Positions 1 through 5,541 of a DNA stretch of 5,713 nt are shown in pieces. The first letter of the stretch is position 1; every line of letters begins with the position of its first letter. Location of the stretch: the NCBI GenBank assembly GCA_937916005.1, contig CALGIA010000511.1, positions 1 through 5,713 on the forward strand, in the 5' to 3' direction. Origin of the DNA: an uncultured Rhodospirillaceae bacterium. GTDB taxonomy: Bacteria; Pseudomonadota; Alphaproteobacteria; MPNO01. The position numbers and the translations under genes were made by a program. Below the pieces are notes generated by a model. The model ran no database searches. It was given only the letters and a program-made list of their open reading frames with translations, and was not told where the DNA came from.

Positions 1-72
1 ATGGATCCCGAGACCGGGGACTGGAACCTGATGAAGCGGGATTGGGCCGGACTGGTCGATCACGGCCATTAA
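1..72 (+). CDS. C-terminal end of an unrecognised protein (partial, cut by window edge)
   Basis: Frame 1 is open from the first base to a TAA at 70-72 and encodes 23 residues, ending DWNLMKRDWAGLVDHGH. The codons mostly end in G or C, as in the sure genes of this window, and a strong terminator follows 64 bp after the stop, so this is most likely the true 3' end of a gene that begins left of the window. The ATG at position 1 is probably an internal methionine, because 23 codons would be too short for an independent gene with no visible leader. The tail is hydrophilic and rich in Trp, Asp and Lys/Arg, with no membrane segment. I do not recognise the family from so short a tail and assign no function. 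Confidence 0.65.
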   Translation: MDPETGDWNLMKRDWAGLVDHGH

Positions 73-135
73 AATCCGGTTCGCAACGCCCAAACAACCA
101 GGACAAACCTCTGGTTCCGGCGCTTGAATCCGCGG

Positions 136-169
136 AAAACGGCCATATCCATCAGGATATGGCCGTTTT
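136..169 (+). terminator. Intrinsic terminator, symmetrical, after the left-edge gene
   Basis: A perfect 15-bp inverted repeat: 136-150 pairs with 155-169 around the 4-base loop ATCA. The core is CGGCCATATCC / GGATATGGCCG, flanked by AAAA on the left and TTTT on the right, so it can terminate in both directions. It closes the left-edge gene and insulates the DUF2336 gene that starts at 310. A weaker inverted repeat, AACCAG (96-101) with CTGGTT (111-116), precedes it. Confidence 0.9.
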
Positions 170-236
170 GCATGAAATATGGCGTTCATGGCCCTTAAAA
201 TGCCATACATAAAATGCACAGCGGGCTGGCTCATGT

Positions 237-252
237 TTAAGATGGCTTTAAC
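237..252 (+). promoter_or_regulatory. Candidate CtrA-binding box upstream of the DUF2336 gene
   Basis: TTAA at 237-240, seven bases, TTAA at 248-251, then C at 252: an exact match to the full-length CtrA consensus TTAA-N7-TTAA(C) of alphaproteobacteria. It lies 58 bp before the start codon and downstream of the terminator at 136-169, where an activator site next to a -35 element would be expected. No convincing sigma-70 -10 hexamer could be placed at a standard distance, so the exact promoter is not resolved. The match is seen; binding is inferred, and an AT-containing motif of nine fixed bases can occur by chance. Confidence 0.45.
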
Positions 253-309
253 CGGTTTACGCCATAGTGGTTCACAGAATTCTTGTGCCTGTAACTTTCG
301 GAACCAGAT

Positions 310-1443
310 ATGGCCAATGCGCTTACCATCGATGACGTGAAGCGGCTTCTCGAAGACCCTTCATCGGAAAACCGTTCCAGTGCGGCTGAAAAAATCGCCC
401 ATGGATACAGCGGCGGGCTGCTATCCGATGACGAACGGCGTATCGCGGAAGATATTTTCTCCGTGATGGTCCATGACGCCGAGGTCAGAGTTCGCGAAGC
501 TCTCGCCTCGAACCTCAAAAGTTGTCCGTTCCTGTCCCACGACATCGCACGGACGCTGGCGGCGGATGTGGAAGCGGTTTCCCTGCCGGTGTTGCAGTTT
601 TCCGAGGTCCTGACCGACGAAGACTTGATCGAAATCGTCCGTACCCATGGTCCGTCCAAGCAGATTGCCGTTGCAAACCGTTTGAAGGTTTCAGAAGTCC
701 TCGCGGACGCCCTGGTCGATACGGGCAACGAAGAAGTCGTTACCACGCTGGTGGCCAATAAGGGCGCTGAAATTGCCGAGCCTTCTCTGCAGAAAGTTCT
801 CGACACTTTCGGCGAAAACGAAAAGCTCAGCGATTTGATGGCCAAGCGCGCCTCCTTGCCGGTCAGGGTGACCGAACGTCTGGTCTCGATGGTGACCGAC
901 ACCATGCGGGCACATATCATAGAAAATCACGAACTGGAGCCGAACCAGGTCAGCGACCTGGTGTTGCAGACCCGCGAAAAGGCGACTTTGGGCATTCTGT
1001 CCGACAAGTCGGATGATATGGCGGTTCGCGAACTGGTGGTCCAGCTGTTCCGCGCCGGCAGACTGACGCCGACGATTGTTCTGCGCGCGCTGTGCATGGG
1101 CGATATGCGTTTCTTCGAAGCCGCCATCGCGGTGCTGTCAAAAGTGCCGCTGACCAATGTCCGCGTCCTGTTGCATGACGATGGCGGCCTCGGTCTTGGC
1201 TCCATTCTCCGAAAAGCCGACATTCCGCAAGGGCTCCACCATGTGATCGCCACGGCGATCGAGGTTTCCCATGAAACGGAATATGACGGCGGAGAAAACG
1301 ACCGCGAACGCTTCCGTCGGCGGATGATCGAGCGGATCCTGACACAGGTCGAAAATCCCGACATGGATATGGATGACGAGAATATCGATTATCTGCTGAC
1401 GAAAATCTCTCAACCCACGCAGAATCTGGCAAAAGCCGGCTAA
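310..1443 (+). CDS. DUF2336 domain protein (helical HEAT-like repeat protein)
   Basis: A 377-residue protein recognised as a member of the alphaproteobacterial DUF2336 family. Nearly the whole length is predicted to be alpha-helical, in HEAT-like repeats. The diagnostic region is residues 57-110: VRVREALASNL, then the LAADVEAVSLPVLQFSEVL stretch and LTDEDLIEIV. A second repeat-rich half runs from about 180 to 320, and the C-terminus has an acidic patch (DMDMDDENID, 351-360). There is no signal peptide, membrane segment or catalytic motif, so it is probably a cytoplasmic scaffold or protein-interaction factor; the molecular function of the family is not established to my knowledge. The ATG at 310 is preceded by only a weak ribosome site (GGA at 300-302). 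A candidate CtrA box lies at 237-252. The gene is monocistronic, with terminators on both sides, and converges on dinB. Confidence 0.85.
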   Translation: MANALTIDDVKRLLEDPSSENRSSAAEKIAHGYSGGLLSDDERRIAEDIFSVMVHDAEVRVREALASNLKSCPFLSHDIARTLAADVEAVSLPVLQFSEVLTDEDLIEIVRTHGPSKQIAVANRLKVSEVLADALVDTGNEEVVTTLVANKGAEIAEPSLQKVLDTFGENEKLSDLMAKRASLPVRVTERLVSMVTDTMRAHIIENHELEPNQVSDLVLQTREKATLGILSDKSDDMAVRELVVQLFRAGRLTPTIVLRALCMGDMRFFEAAIAVLSKVPLTNVRVLLHDDGGLGLGSILRKADIPQGLHHVIATAIEVSHETEYDGGENDRERFRRRMIERILTQVENPDMDMDDENIDYLLTKISQPTQNLAKAG

Positions 1444-1495
1444 CGGTTCCGAATTACACTGGGTCGGCGTAACGGTATTAGCCCGGGGTAGGCGG

Positions 1496-1535
1496 CCCGG
1501 GCGGGGTTTTATGAACCCCGCCCGGGATTTTTATT
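1496..1535 (+). terminator. Intrinsic terminator of the DUF2336 gene
   Basis: A perfect 13-bp GC-rich stem, 1496-1508 with 1514-1526 (CCCGGGCGGGGTT / AACCCCGCCCGGG), loop TTATG, followed by ATTTTTATT at 1527-1535. The U-tract lies on the + strand side, so it serves the DUF2336 gene rather than dinB. The left arm can also pair with GCCCGGG at 1481-1487, giving an alternative shorter hairpin; since CCCGGG is self-complementary this may carry no regulatory meaning. Confidence 0.92.
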
Positions 1536-1552
1536 GCGAAATTCCATAAATC

Positions 1553-1655
1553 TTACCCGCTTTAGCGGCCTTTTACCCCCGGCCGCATTAGCGGCCTTTT
1601 ACCCCCGGCCGCATTAGCGGCCTTTGGCCCCCTGGCCGCACTAGCGGCCTTTGGC
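1553..1655. repeat. 26/27-bp GC-rich tandem repeat overlapping the dinB 3' end
   Basis: Two identical 26-bp units (1562-1587 and 1588-1613), one 27-bp variant (1614-1640) and a partial unit (1641-1655) that is the last coding part of dinB. A degenerate remnant (TTACCCGCT, from 1553) may be a further unit. Each unit carries TAGCGGCC and GGCCGC. Adjacent units therefore form hairpins GGCCGC-ATTA-GCGGCC (for example 1581-1596), followed on the + strand by TTTTA, so the array may act as back-up terminators for transcription from the DUF2336 side. Read on the - strand, every unit ends AAAGGCCGCTA(A/G), a copy of the last codons (Lys-Gly-Arg-stop) of dinB. This suggests the array arose by tandem duplication of the gene's end. 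Confidence 0.88.
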
Positions 1656-2885
1656 AATGGCATCGCGCCCAAACTTATCGCGGAGCTGATCCATGACCCG
1701 TTCCACATCCTTGCGTTGCTCGGACGCCATATCCACGAGATCCGGCGGGTCGGCCATATCCGCCGGCGTCAACCCGGACACGCCGACGCCGATAAGCCTG
1801 AACGACGCGCCGTCGGCCTCGCGGGCGAGCAGCACCGCGGCCGTGCGGTAAATCCTGTCCGCCAACATCGTGGGATCCGGCAGGGTAACCGATCGGTTGC
1901 GCAACTGAAAATTCGCCGTCTTCAGCTTGAGCGTGATGGTGCGCCCGCCGATGGCTTCGGTCTTGAGGGCAGCGGAAACTTTTTCGCTGAGTATCCACAA
2001 ACGGTGATTCAAATCCGCGGGATCGGAAATGTTTTGCGCAAATGTGGTTTCGGCGGACAGGCTTTTCCGTCCCCCGCCCTTTTCGACCCGGCGGGAATCC
2101 TCGCCCCGCGCGAACCGGGCAAGCCTGTGGCCGAGCGAGCCATAGCGGCGTGACAAATCTTCTTCGGAAATTTCATGCAGTTGGCCGATCAATCGAATGC
2201 CATCCGAAGCGAGCCGCTTTTGCATGACCGGCCCGACGCCCCACAGCAGCGAAACCGGCTTGTCGGCGAGAAACCCGACGGCTTCCGCCCGGCCAATGAC
2301 CGTAAAGCCCTTTGGCTTATTCAAACCCGACCCGATCTTGGCGAGGTATTTGTTGTAGCTGAGCCCGATGGACACAGTGATCCCGATCTGCTGTTCCACG
2401 CCACGGGCGAATTCGACCAGGGTCCGGGCGGCGCTGCCGCCATGCAGCCGTTCGGTCCCAGACATATCGAGAAACGCTTCATCGACCGAAACAGGTTCGA
2501 CCTGCGGCGTGATCCTGGTCATGAGCGCACGTATGTCGCGGCCGATACGGCGGTACTTCGCCATGTCGGGCCGGATCACGATCGCATCGGGGCAGGCCTT
2601 CAAGGCCTGAAACATCGGCATCGCGGAATGAACGCCGAAGCGGCGCGCGATATAGCAGCACGTCGTGACCACGCCTCGCTCGCCGCCACCGACGATGACC
2701 GGGTGATCCGCCAGATCCGGATTATCCCGTTTTTCGACAGCCGCATAGAAGGCGTCGCAATCGACATGGGCGATGGTCAGGGACTCCAGCTCATCATGGC
2801 GCAACATTCTGGGTGACGAACAGTGCGCGCAGACTTCTTGCGCCTGAGGCGCCAGCGAATAACAATCCCGACAGAGAGTGGTCAT
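1641..2885 (-). CDS. dinB: DNA polymerase IV (Y-family translesion polymerase)
   Basis: A Y-family DNA polymerase that bypasses damaged template bases. Counted from the ATG at 2885 it has 414 residues. An N-terminal Cys4 extension (C5, C8, C19, C22; CRDC and CAHC) looks like a zinc ribbon and is typical of alphaproteobacterial DinB, but absent from E. coli Pol IV. The palm catalytic residues are D42 in HVDCDAFYAAVEKR and D135-E136 in SVDEAFLDMSGT, and Y47 is the likely steric gate. A helix-hairpin-helix lies near 215-235 (WGVGPVMQKRLASDGI) and the little-finger domain near 275-375. The C-terminus, ADPPDLVD then DAIAKGR, matches the usual family ending, so the gene looks intact. An in-frame GTG at 2912 would add nine residues; neither start has a clear ribosome site, and I prefer the ATG. 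No alphaproteobacterial LexA box (GTTC-N7-GTTC) is visible upstream. The stop codon lies inside the tandem repeat. Confidence 0.95.
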   Translation of the reverse strand: MTTLCRDCYSLAPQAQEVCAHCSSPRMLRHDELESLTIAHVDCDAFYAAVEKRDNPDLADHPVIVGGGERGVVTTCCYIARRFGVHSAMPMFQALKACPDAIVIRPDMAKYRRIGRDIRALMTRITPQVEPVSVDEAFLDMSGTERLHGGSAARTLVEFARGVEQQIGITVSIGLSYNKYLAKIGSGLNKPKGFTVIGRAEAVGFLADKPVSLLWGVGPVMQKRLASDGIRLIGQLHEISEEDLSRRYGSLGHRLARFARGEDSRRVEKGGGRKSLSAETTFAQNISDPADLNHRLWILSEKVSAALKTEAIGGRTITLKLKTANFQLRNRSVTLPDPTMLADRIYRTAAVLLAREADGASFRLIGVGVSGLTPADMADPPDLVDMASEQRKDVERVMDQLRDKFGRDAIAKGR

Positions 2886-2975
2886 GATGGAAACATGCGG
2901 CGGGAGCTTCACCCGGTCAACAGGTCAGAATTTCGAATCTCGTTTCGGTGGCGCATAACCGGCGCATGGCCTACA

Positions 2976-2981
2976 TATAAT
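2976..2981 (+). promoter_or_regulatory. Candidate -10 element for pcaIJ
   Basis: A perfect TATAAT lies 23 bp before the pcaI start, with no good TTGACA-like -35 at 16-18 bp upstream, so it would depend on an activator if used. That suits a pca operon, since these are commonly inducer-controlled, but no operator could be identified. The ribosome site GGAAG (2990-2994) follows, 10 bp before the ATG. The 119-bp interval between dinB and pcaI must hold both divergent promoters. Confidence 0.45.
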
Positions 2982-3004
2982 ACAGAAATGGAAGTGACCC
3001 TGAA

Positions 3005-3715
3005 ATGATCGACAAGACGGTCGTCACCCTCACGGAGGCGGTGGCGCACATCAAGGACGGCGACACCGTGTTCATTGCGGGGTTCGGCGATGCCGGCAAT
3101 CCGACCGAGCTGGTGCATGCGTTGATTGACCAGGGCGCGAAGGACCTCACGCTGGTCAACAATAATTCGGGCAATGGATTTGTCGGGCTCGCGGCGCTGC
3201 TGAATACGGGCCGCGTCCGGAAAATGATCTGCTCATATCCCCGGTCATCCCATTCCGTGGTGTTCGAAGAGCTCTATCACGCGGGCAAAATTGAGCTGGA
3301 AACCATCCCGCAAGGCACGCTGGCGGAAAGAATCCGCGCGGCCGGCGCCGGCATCGCGGGGTTCTATACCCCCACATCGGCGGGGACACCCCTGGCCGAA
3401 GGCAAGGAAATCAGACATTTCGACGGGCGTGACCATGTGTTGGAACGGCCCCTTGCCGCCGACGTGGCCTTGATCAAGGCGGAAACCGCGGACCGCTGGG
3501 GCAATCTGACCTATCGCCTGGCGGCGCGCAATTTCGGACCGATCATGTGCATGGCGGCCAAATGCACCATCGTACAGACCCGCAAGCTGGTCCCGCTTGG
3601 CGATATCCCGCCGGAACAAGTCGTCACGCCGAGCATTTTCGTTGATCGGGTCGTTGAGGTGCCCCACCCCATGAGCGAGCGCAATGCGATCCTGAACGGG
3701 GAGCATTATCCATGA
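3005..3715 (+). CDS. pcaI: 3-oxoadipate CoA-transferase, subunit A
   Basis: The alpha subunit of a class I CoA-transferase, 236 residues, close to the usual length. With PcaJ it moves CoA from succinyl-CoA to 3-oxoadipate, the penultimate step of the beta-ketoadipate pathway for aromatic compounds, in the cytoplasm. The glycine-rich segment GFGDAGNPTELVHAL (26-40) is the family's CoA-transferase signature. Stretches such as NNNSGNG (52-58), VRKMICSYPRSSHSVVFEEL (71-90), LAERIRAAGAGIAGFY (106-121) and RWGNLTYRLAARNFGPIM (164-181) resemble Pseudomonas PcaI closely from memory. The ATG at 3005 has GGAAG 10 bp upstream. The stop overlaps the pcaJ start by four bases (ATGA), indicating coupled translation of the two subunits. 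The related acetoacetate-active enzyme (ScoA) cannot be wholly excluded, and no other pca gene is in the window. Confidence 0.9.
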   Translation: MIDKTVVTLTEAVAHIKDGDTVFIAGFGDAGNPTELVHALIDQGAKDLTLVNNNSGNGFVGLAALLNTGRVRKMICSYPRSSHSVVFEELYHAGKIELETIPQGTLAERIRAAGAGIAGFYTPTSAGTPLAEGKEIRHFDGRDHVLERPLAADVALIKAETADRWGNLTYRLAARNFGPIMCMAAKCTIVQTRKLVPLGDIPPEQVVTPSIFVDRVVEVPHPMSERNAILNGEHYP

Positions 3716-4380
3716 CCGATGGTCTCACGCGCGAACAGGTCGCCTGGCGGATCGCCCAGGACATGGTGGACGGCTCATTCGTCAATCTCGGCATCGGGCA
3801 GCCCGAGCTGGTGGCGAATTTCCTGCCCGAGGATCGCGAAATCATCTTTCATAGCGAAAACGGCATCCTCGGCATGGGACCGGAACCCGCTCCCGGAGAG
3901 GAAGACGAAGAGCTGATCAACGCGGGCAAGAAGCCGATTACCCTGCTACCCGGCGGGGCGATCTTCCACCATGCGGATTCATTTGCGATGATCCGCGGCG
4001 GTCATATCGATGCCTGTGTCCTCGGCGCGTTTCAAGTTGCGGAAAACGGCGATTTGGCCAATTGGTCGACCGGCGGCTCCGGCATGGTCCCCGCCGTCGG
4101 CGGCGCCATGGATTTGGCGGTCGGCGCCAAGCGGGTACTGGTGATGACGGATCACTGCACCAAGACAGGCGAGCCCAAACTCGTTGAGAAATGCAGCTAT
4201 CCGCTTACCGGCACAGGCGTGGTCAACACGGTCTATACGGATTTGGCGGTCATCGACGTGACCAGGGAAGGTTTTCTGGTTCGGGAAAGGGTCGACTCCC
4301 TGTCCTTCGAGGAGTTGCAGAACCGCACCGGCGCCCGCCTGACCCTCGCAAATGACTGGCGGCCCCTGACGGCGTTTTAA
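3712..4380 (+). CDS. pcaJ: 3-oxoadipate CoA-transferase, subunit B
   Basis: The beta subunit, 222 residues, partner of PcaI, carrying the catalytic residue. Glu49 in HSENGILGMGP (47-57) is the conserved glutamate that forms the CoA thioester intermediate in class I CoA-transferases. Other family marks are VNLGIGQPELVANFL (24-38), PAPGEEDEELINAGK (59-73), GGAIFHHADSFAMIRGGH (81-98), GDLANW (113-118), PAVGGAMDLAVGAK (127-140) and the KTGEPKLVEKCSYPLTG stretch (151-167). The C-terminus continues about ten residues (LANDWRPLTAF) beyond where Pseudomonas PcaJ ends, as I recall it. A good ribosome site, GGGGAG (3698-3703), lies inside pcaI 8 bp before the ATG, which overlaps the pcaI stop. The same substrate caveat applies as for the A subunit (ScoB). 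No strong terminator follows; the hairpin at 4443-4460 is the nearest candidate. Confidence 0.91.
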   Translation: MTDGLTREQVAWRIAQDMVDGSFVNLGIGQPELVANFLPEDREIIFHSENGILGMGPEPAPGEEDEELINAGKKPITLLPGGAIFHHADSFAMIRGGHIDACVLGAFQVAENGDLANWSTGGSGMVPAVGGAMDLAVGAKRVLVMTDHCTKTGEPKLVEKCSYPLTGTGVVNTVYTDLAVIDVTREGFLVRERVDSLSFEELQNRTGARLTLANDWRPLTAF

Positions 4381-4434
4381 TTGATTATGGTAAACATTTA
4401 TTAATACTTTTTGGATGAAAATCCATACGGACTT

Positions 4435-4463
4435 CTTGTTATTAGGGGATTCGTTCCCTATAT
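4435..4463 (+). promoter_or_regulatory. Candidate heat-shock-type (sigma-32-like) promoter of the rpoH-family gene
   Basis: CTTG at 4435-4438 and CCTATAT at 4457-4463, separated by 18 bases, fit the alphaproteobacterial heat-shock promoter pattern CTTG-N17-CYTATnT with one extra spacer base. The same bases can be read as a vegetative promoter: TTGTTA (4436-4441), 17 bases, TATATA (4459-4464). The overlap suggests use by both sigma factors, or autoregulation. An imperfect palindrome, TAGGGGA-TTCG-TTCCCTA (4443-4460), fills the spacer and could be an operator or, in RNA from pcaJ, a hairpin with a UUCG loop followed by an AT-rich run. If transcription starts near 4470, the leader would be about 115 bases. 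Confidence 0.45.
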
Positions 4464-4536
4464 ATTATTTGGTCTTGGAATATCCGGATGCGAAATGCCT
4501 GGATTTTAGCCAATTCTATATCTGCGGGAAGACTCT

Positions 4537-4550
4537 GGATCATAAGATCC
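4537..4550 (+). other. Small hairpin in the leader of the sigma factor gene
   Basis: GGATC (4537-4541) pairs with GATCC (4546-4550) around the loop ATAA. It lies 10 bases before a possible GTG start (4561) and 34 bases before the first ATG (4585), so it falls inside the predicted mRNA leader. A five-pair stem is modest and could be chance; it has no U-tract and is not a terminator. Confidence 0.3.
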
Positions 4551-4584
4551 GACCCCGCCGGTGCGCGCTCAGACAATACATAGG

Positions 4585-5472
4585 ATGATGGATTTGCTGA
4601 ATGATTCAGCCAGAGACGATGTTGCCCGCTATATTCGACGGGCCCAGGAATTCCCGATGCTGGAAGCAGATGTCGAGTGGGATCTCGCCCGTAAATGGCG
4701 TGACCACGAAGACGATTCAGCGGCCGAGGGCCTCGCCAACAGCTATCTCCGTCTTGTTGTGAAAATCGCCCGGGGCTATCTGGGATATAATCTGCCCCTT
4801 GCCGATCTGATTTCGGAAGGCAATCTGGGTCTGATGCAGGCAATTCGCCGTTTCGACCCGGAGCAGGGTTTCCGGCTGTCGACCTATGCGCCCTGGTGGA
4901 TTCGGGCCGCGATCCAGGATTTTGTCATCCGCTCCGAATCCCTTGTTCGCATGGGAACAACCGCATCCCAGAAAAAGCTGTTTTTTAATCTCAAAAGGAT
5001 GAAAGCCGCCCACCGGGAACTGTCGGATGGTGATTTGGGTCCGAAAACGGTTGAAGACATCGCCCATCGGCTCGGCGTCGCCGAATCCGAAGTCATTGAA
5101 ATGAACCGGCGATTGGTCGGCGGAACCCATTCCCTGAACGCGCCGGCCAATGATGATTCGGATATGGCGTTTCAGGATTTTCTGGTCGATGACACGGATG
5201 ATCAGGAAACCCGCCTTGCAGCGTCGGAAGAACTGACCCATCGCAGGCGATTCGTCGGCGAGGCCATGATGGGCCTCAGCGAGCGCGAACGCGACATCCT
5301 GACTCAGCGCCGCCTGCAGGACGATCCGCCCACACTGGAAACCCTTGGCACCCAGTACGGCGTCTCGCGCGAGCGTATCCGCCAAATCGAAGCCCATGCT
5401 TTTGAAAAGCTGCGCAAGGCGGTCATCCGGGTCTCAAAGCGCGGCAACCACGGTTCGGCCATCGCTGCGTAA
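4585..5472 (+). CDS. rpoH: RNA polymerase sigma factor, RpoH (sigma-32) family
   Basis: An alternative sigma factor of the heat-shock group, directing RNA polymerase to stress promoters. From the ATG at 4585 it has 295 residues. Region 1.2 covers about 13-38 (VARYIRRAQEFPMLEADVEW); region 2 covers 52-115, with LADLISEGNLGLMQAIRRFD for core binding and STYAPWWIRAAIQDF for melting. The RpoH box QKKLFFNLKRMK (129-140) separates this family from other sigma-70 types. Region 3 runs to about 205, and region 4 has the helix-turn-helix TLETLGTQYGVSRERIRQIE (250-269). An oddity is Glu118 in IRSESLVRMGT, where RpoH proteins normally have Trp (RSWSLV or RNWRIV). Start choice is uncertain: in-frame GTG 4561, ATG 4585, ATG 4588 and TTG 4594 are possible. 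None but the TTG has a properly spaced purine-rich site (AGGA, 4582-4585), yet ATG is preferred. It may be a second RpoH paralogue. A heat-shock-like promoter precedes it. Confidence 0.9.
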   Translation: MMDLLNDSARDDVARYIRRAQEFPMLEADVEWDLARKWRDHEDDSAAEGLANSYLRLVVKIARGYLGYNLPLADLISEGNLGLMQAIRRFDPEQGFRLSTYAPWWIRAAIQDFVIRSESLVRMGTTASQKKLFFNLKRMKAAHRELSDGDLGPKTVEDIAHRLGVAESEVIEMNRRLVGGTHSLNAPANDDSDMAFQDFLVDDTDDQETRLAASEELTHRRRFVGEAMMGLSERERDILTQRRLQDDPPTLETLGTQYGVSRERIRQIEAHAFEKLRKAVIRVSKRGNHGSAIAA

Positions 5473-5490
5473 TATTCCAAATGCATCCCA

Positions 5491-5524
5491 TAAGAAAACG
5501 GCCCCAAAAGGGGCCGTTTTCTTA
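5491..5524. terminator. Bidirectional terminator between the sigma factor and DUF4167 genes
   Basis: A perfect 15-bp inverted repeat, 5491-5505 with 5510-5524, around the loop AAAA. The core CGGCCCC / GGGGCCG is flanked by AAGAAAA on the left and TTTTCTTA on the right, so a U-rich tail is produced on either strand. It lies 18 bp after the sigma factor stop and 17 bp after the DUF4167 stop on the other strand, so it serves both convergent genes. Confidence 0.94.
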
Positions 5525-5541
5525 TTCGGATATCTTGTGGC

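Noticed and set aside
139..317. Alternative pairing of the first terminator's left arm (GGCCATATC) with GATATGGCC over the DUF2336 start codon (307-315)
   Set aside because: Nine bases can pair, but the likely DUF2336 promoter lies downstream of the terminator, so only rare readthrough RNA would hold both; probably coincidence.
237..920. Long open frame on the - strand, 227 codons, opposite the DUF2336 gene
   Set aside because: It is antisense to a recognised family, its translation is serine/arginine-rich low-complexity of the kind made by opposite-strand reading of GC-rich genes, and no motif is visible.
1481..1508. Attenuator-like competition between GCCCGGG (1481-1487) and the terminator left arm
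   Set aside because: It lies after the stop codon of the only upstream gene and before no + strand gene, and CCCGGG is self-complementary, so alternative pairing is expected without function.
1553..1655. Repeat array as a CRISPR
   Set aside because: Units are directly adjacent with no unique spacers, only 26-27 bp in period, and overlap a coding end; there are no cas genes.
2175..2816. Open frame of 213 codons on the + strand within dinB
   Set aside because: It lies wholly opposite conserved DinB motifs and has no recognisable domain or ribosome site.
2886..3004. SOS (LexA) operator between dinB and pcaI
   Set aside because: No GTTC-N7-GTTC or its complement GAAC-N7-GAAC was found on either strand.
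4412..4425. TGGAT-GAAA-ATCCA as the pcaJ terminator
   Set aside because: The stem is only five pairs and no T-run follows it on the + strand.
4717..5397. Open frame of 226 codons on the - strand opposite the sigma factor
   Set aside because: It is a shadow of the conserved sigma regions 2 to 4; its composition is unlike a real protein of this genome.
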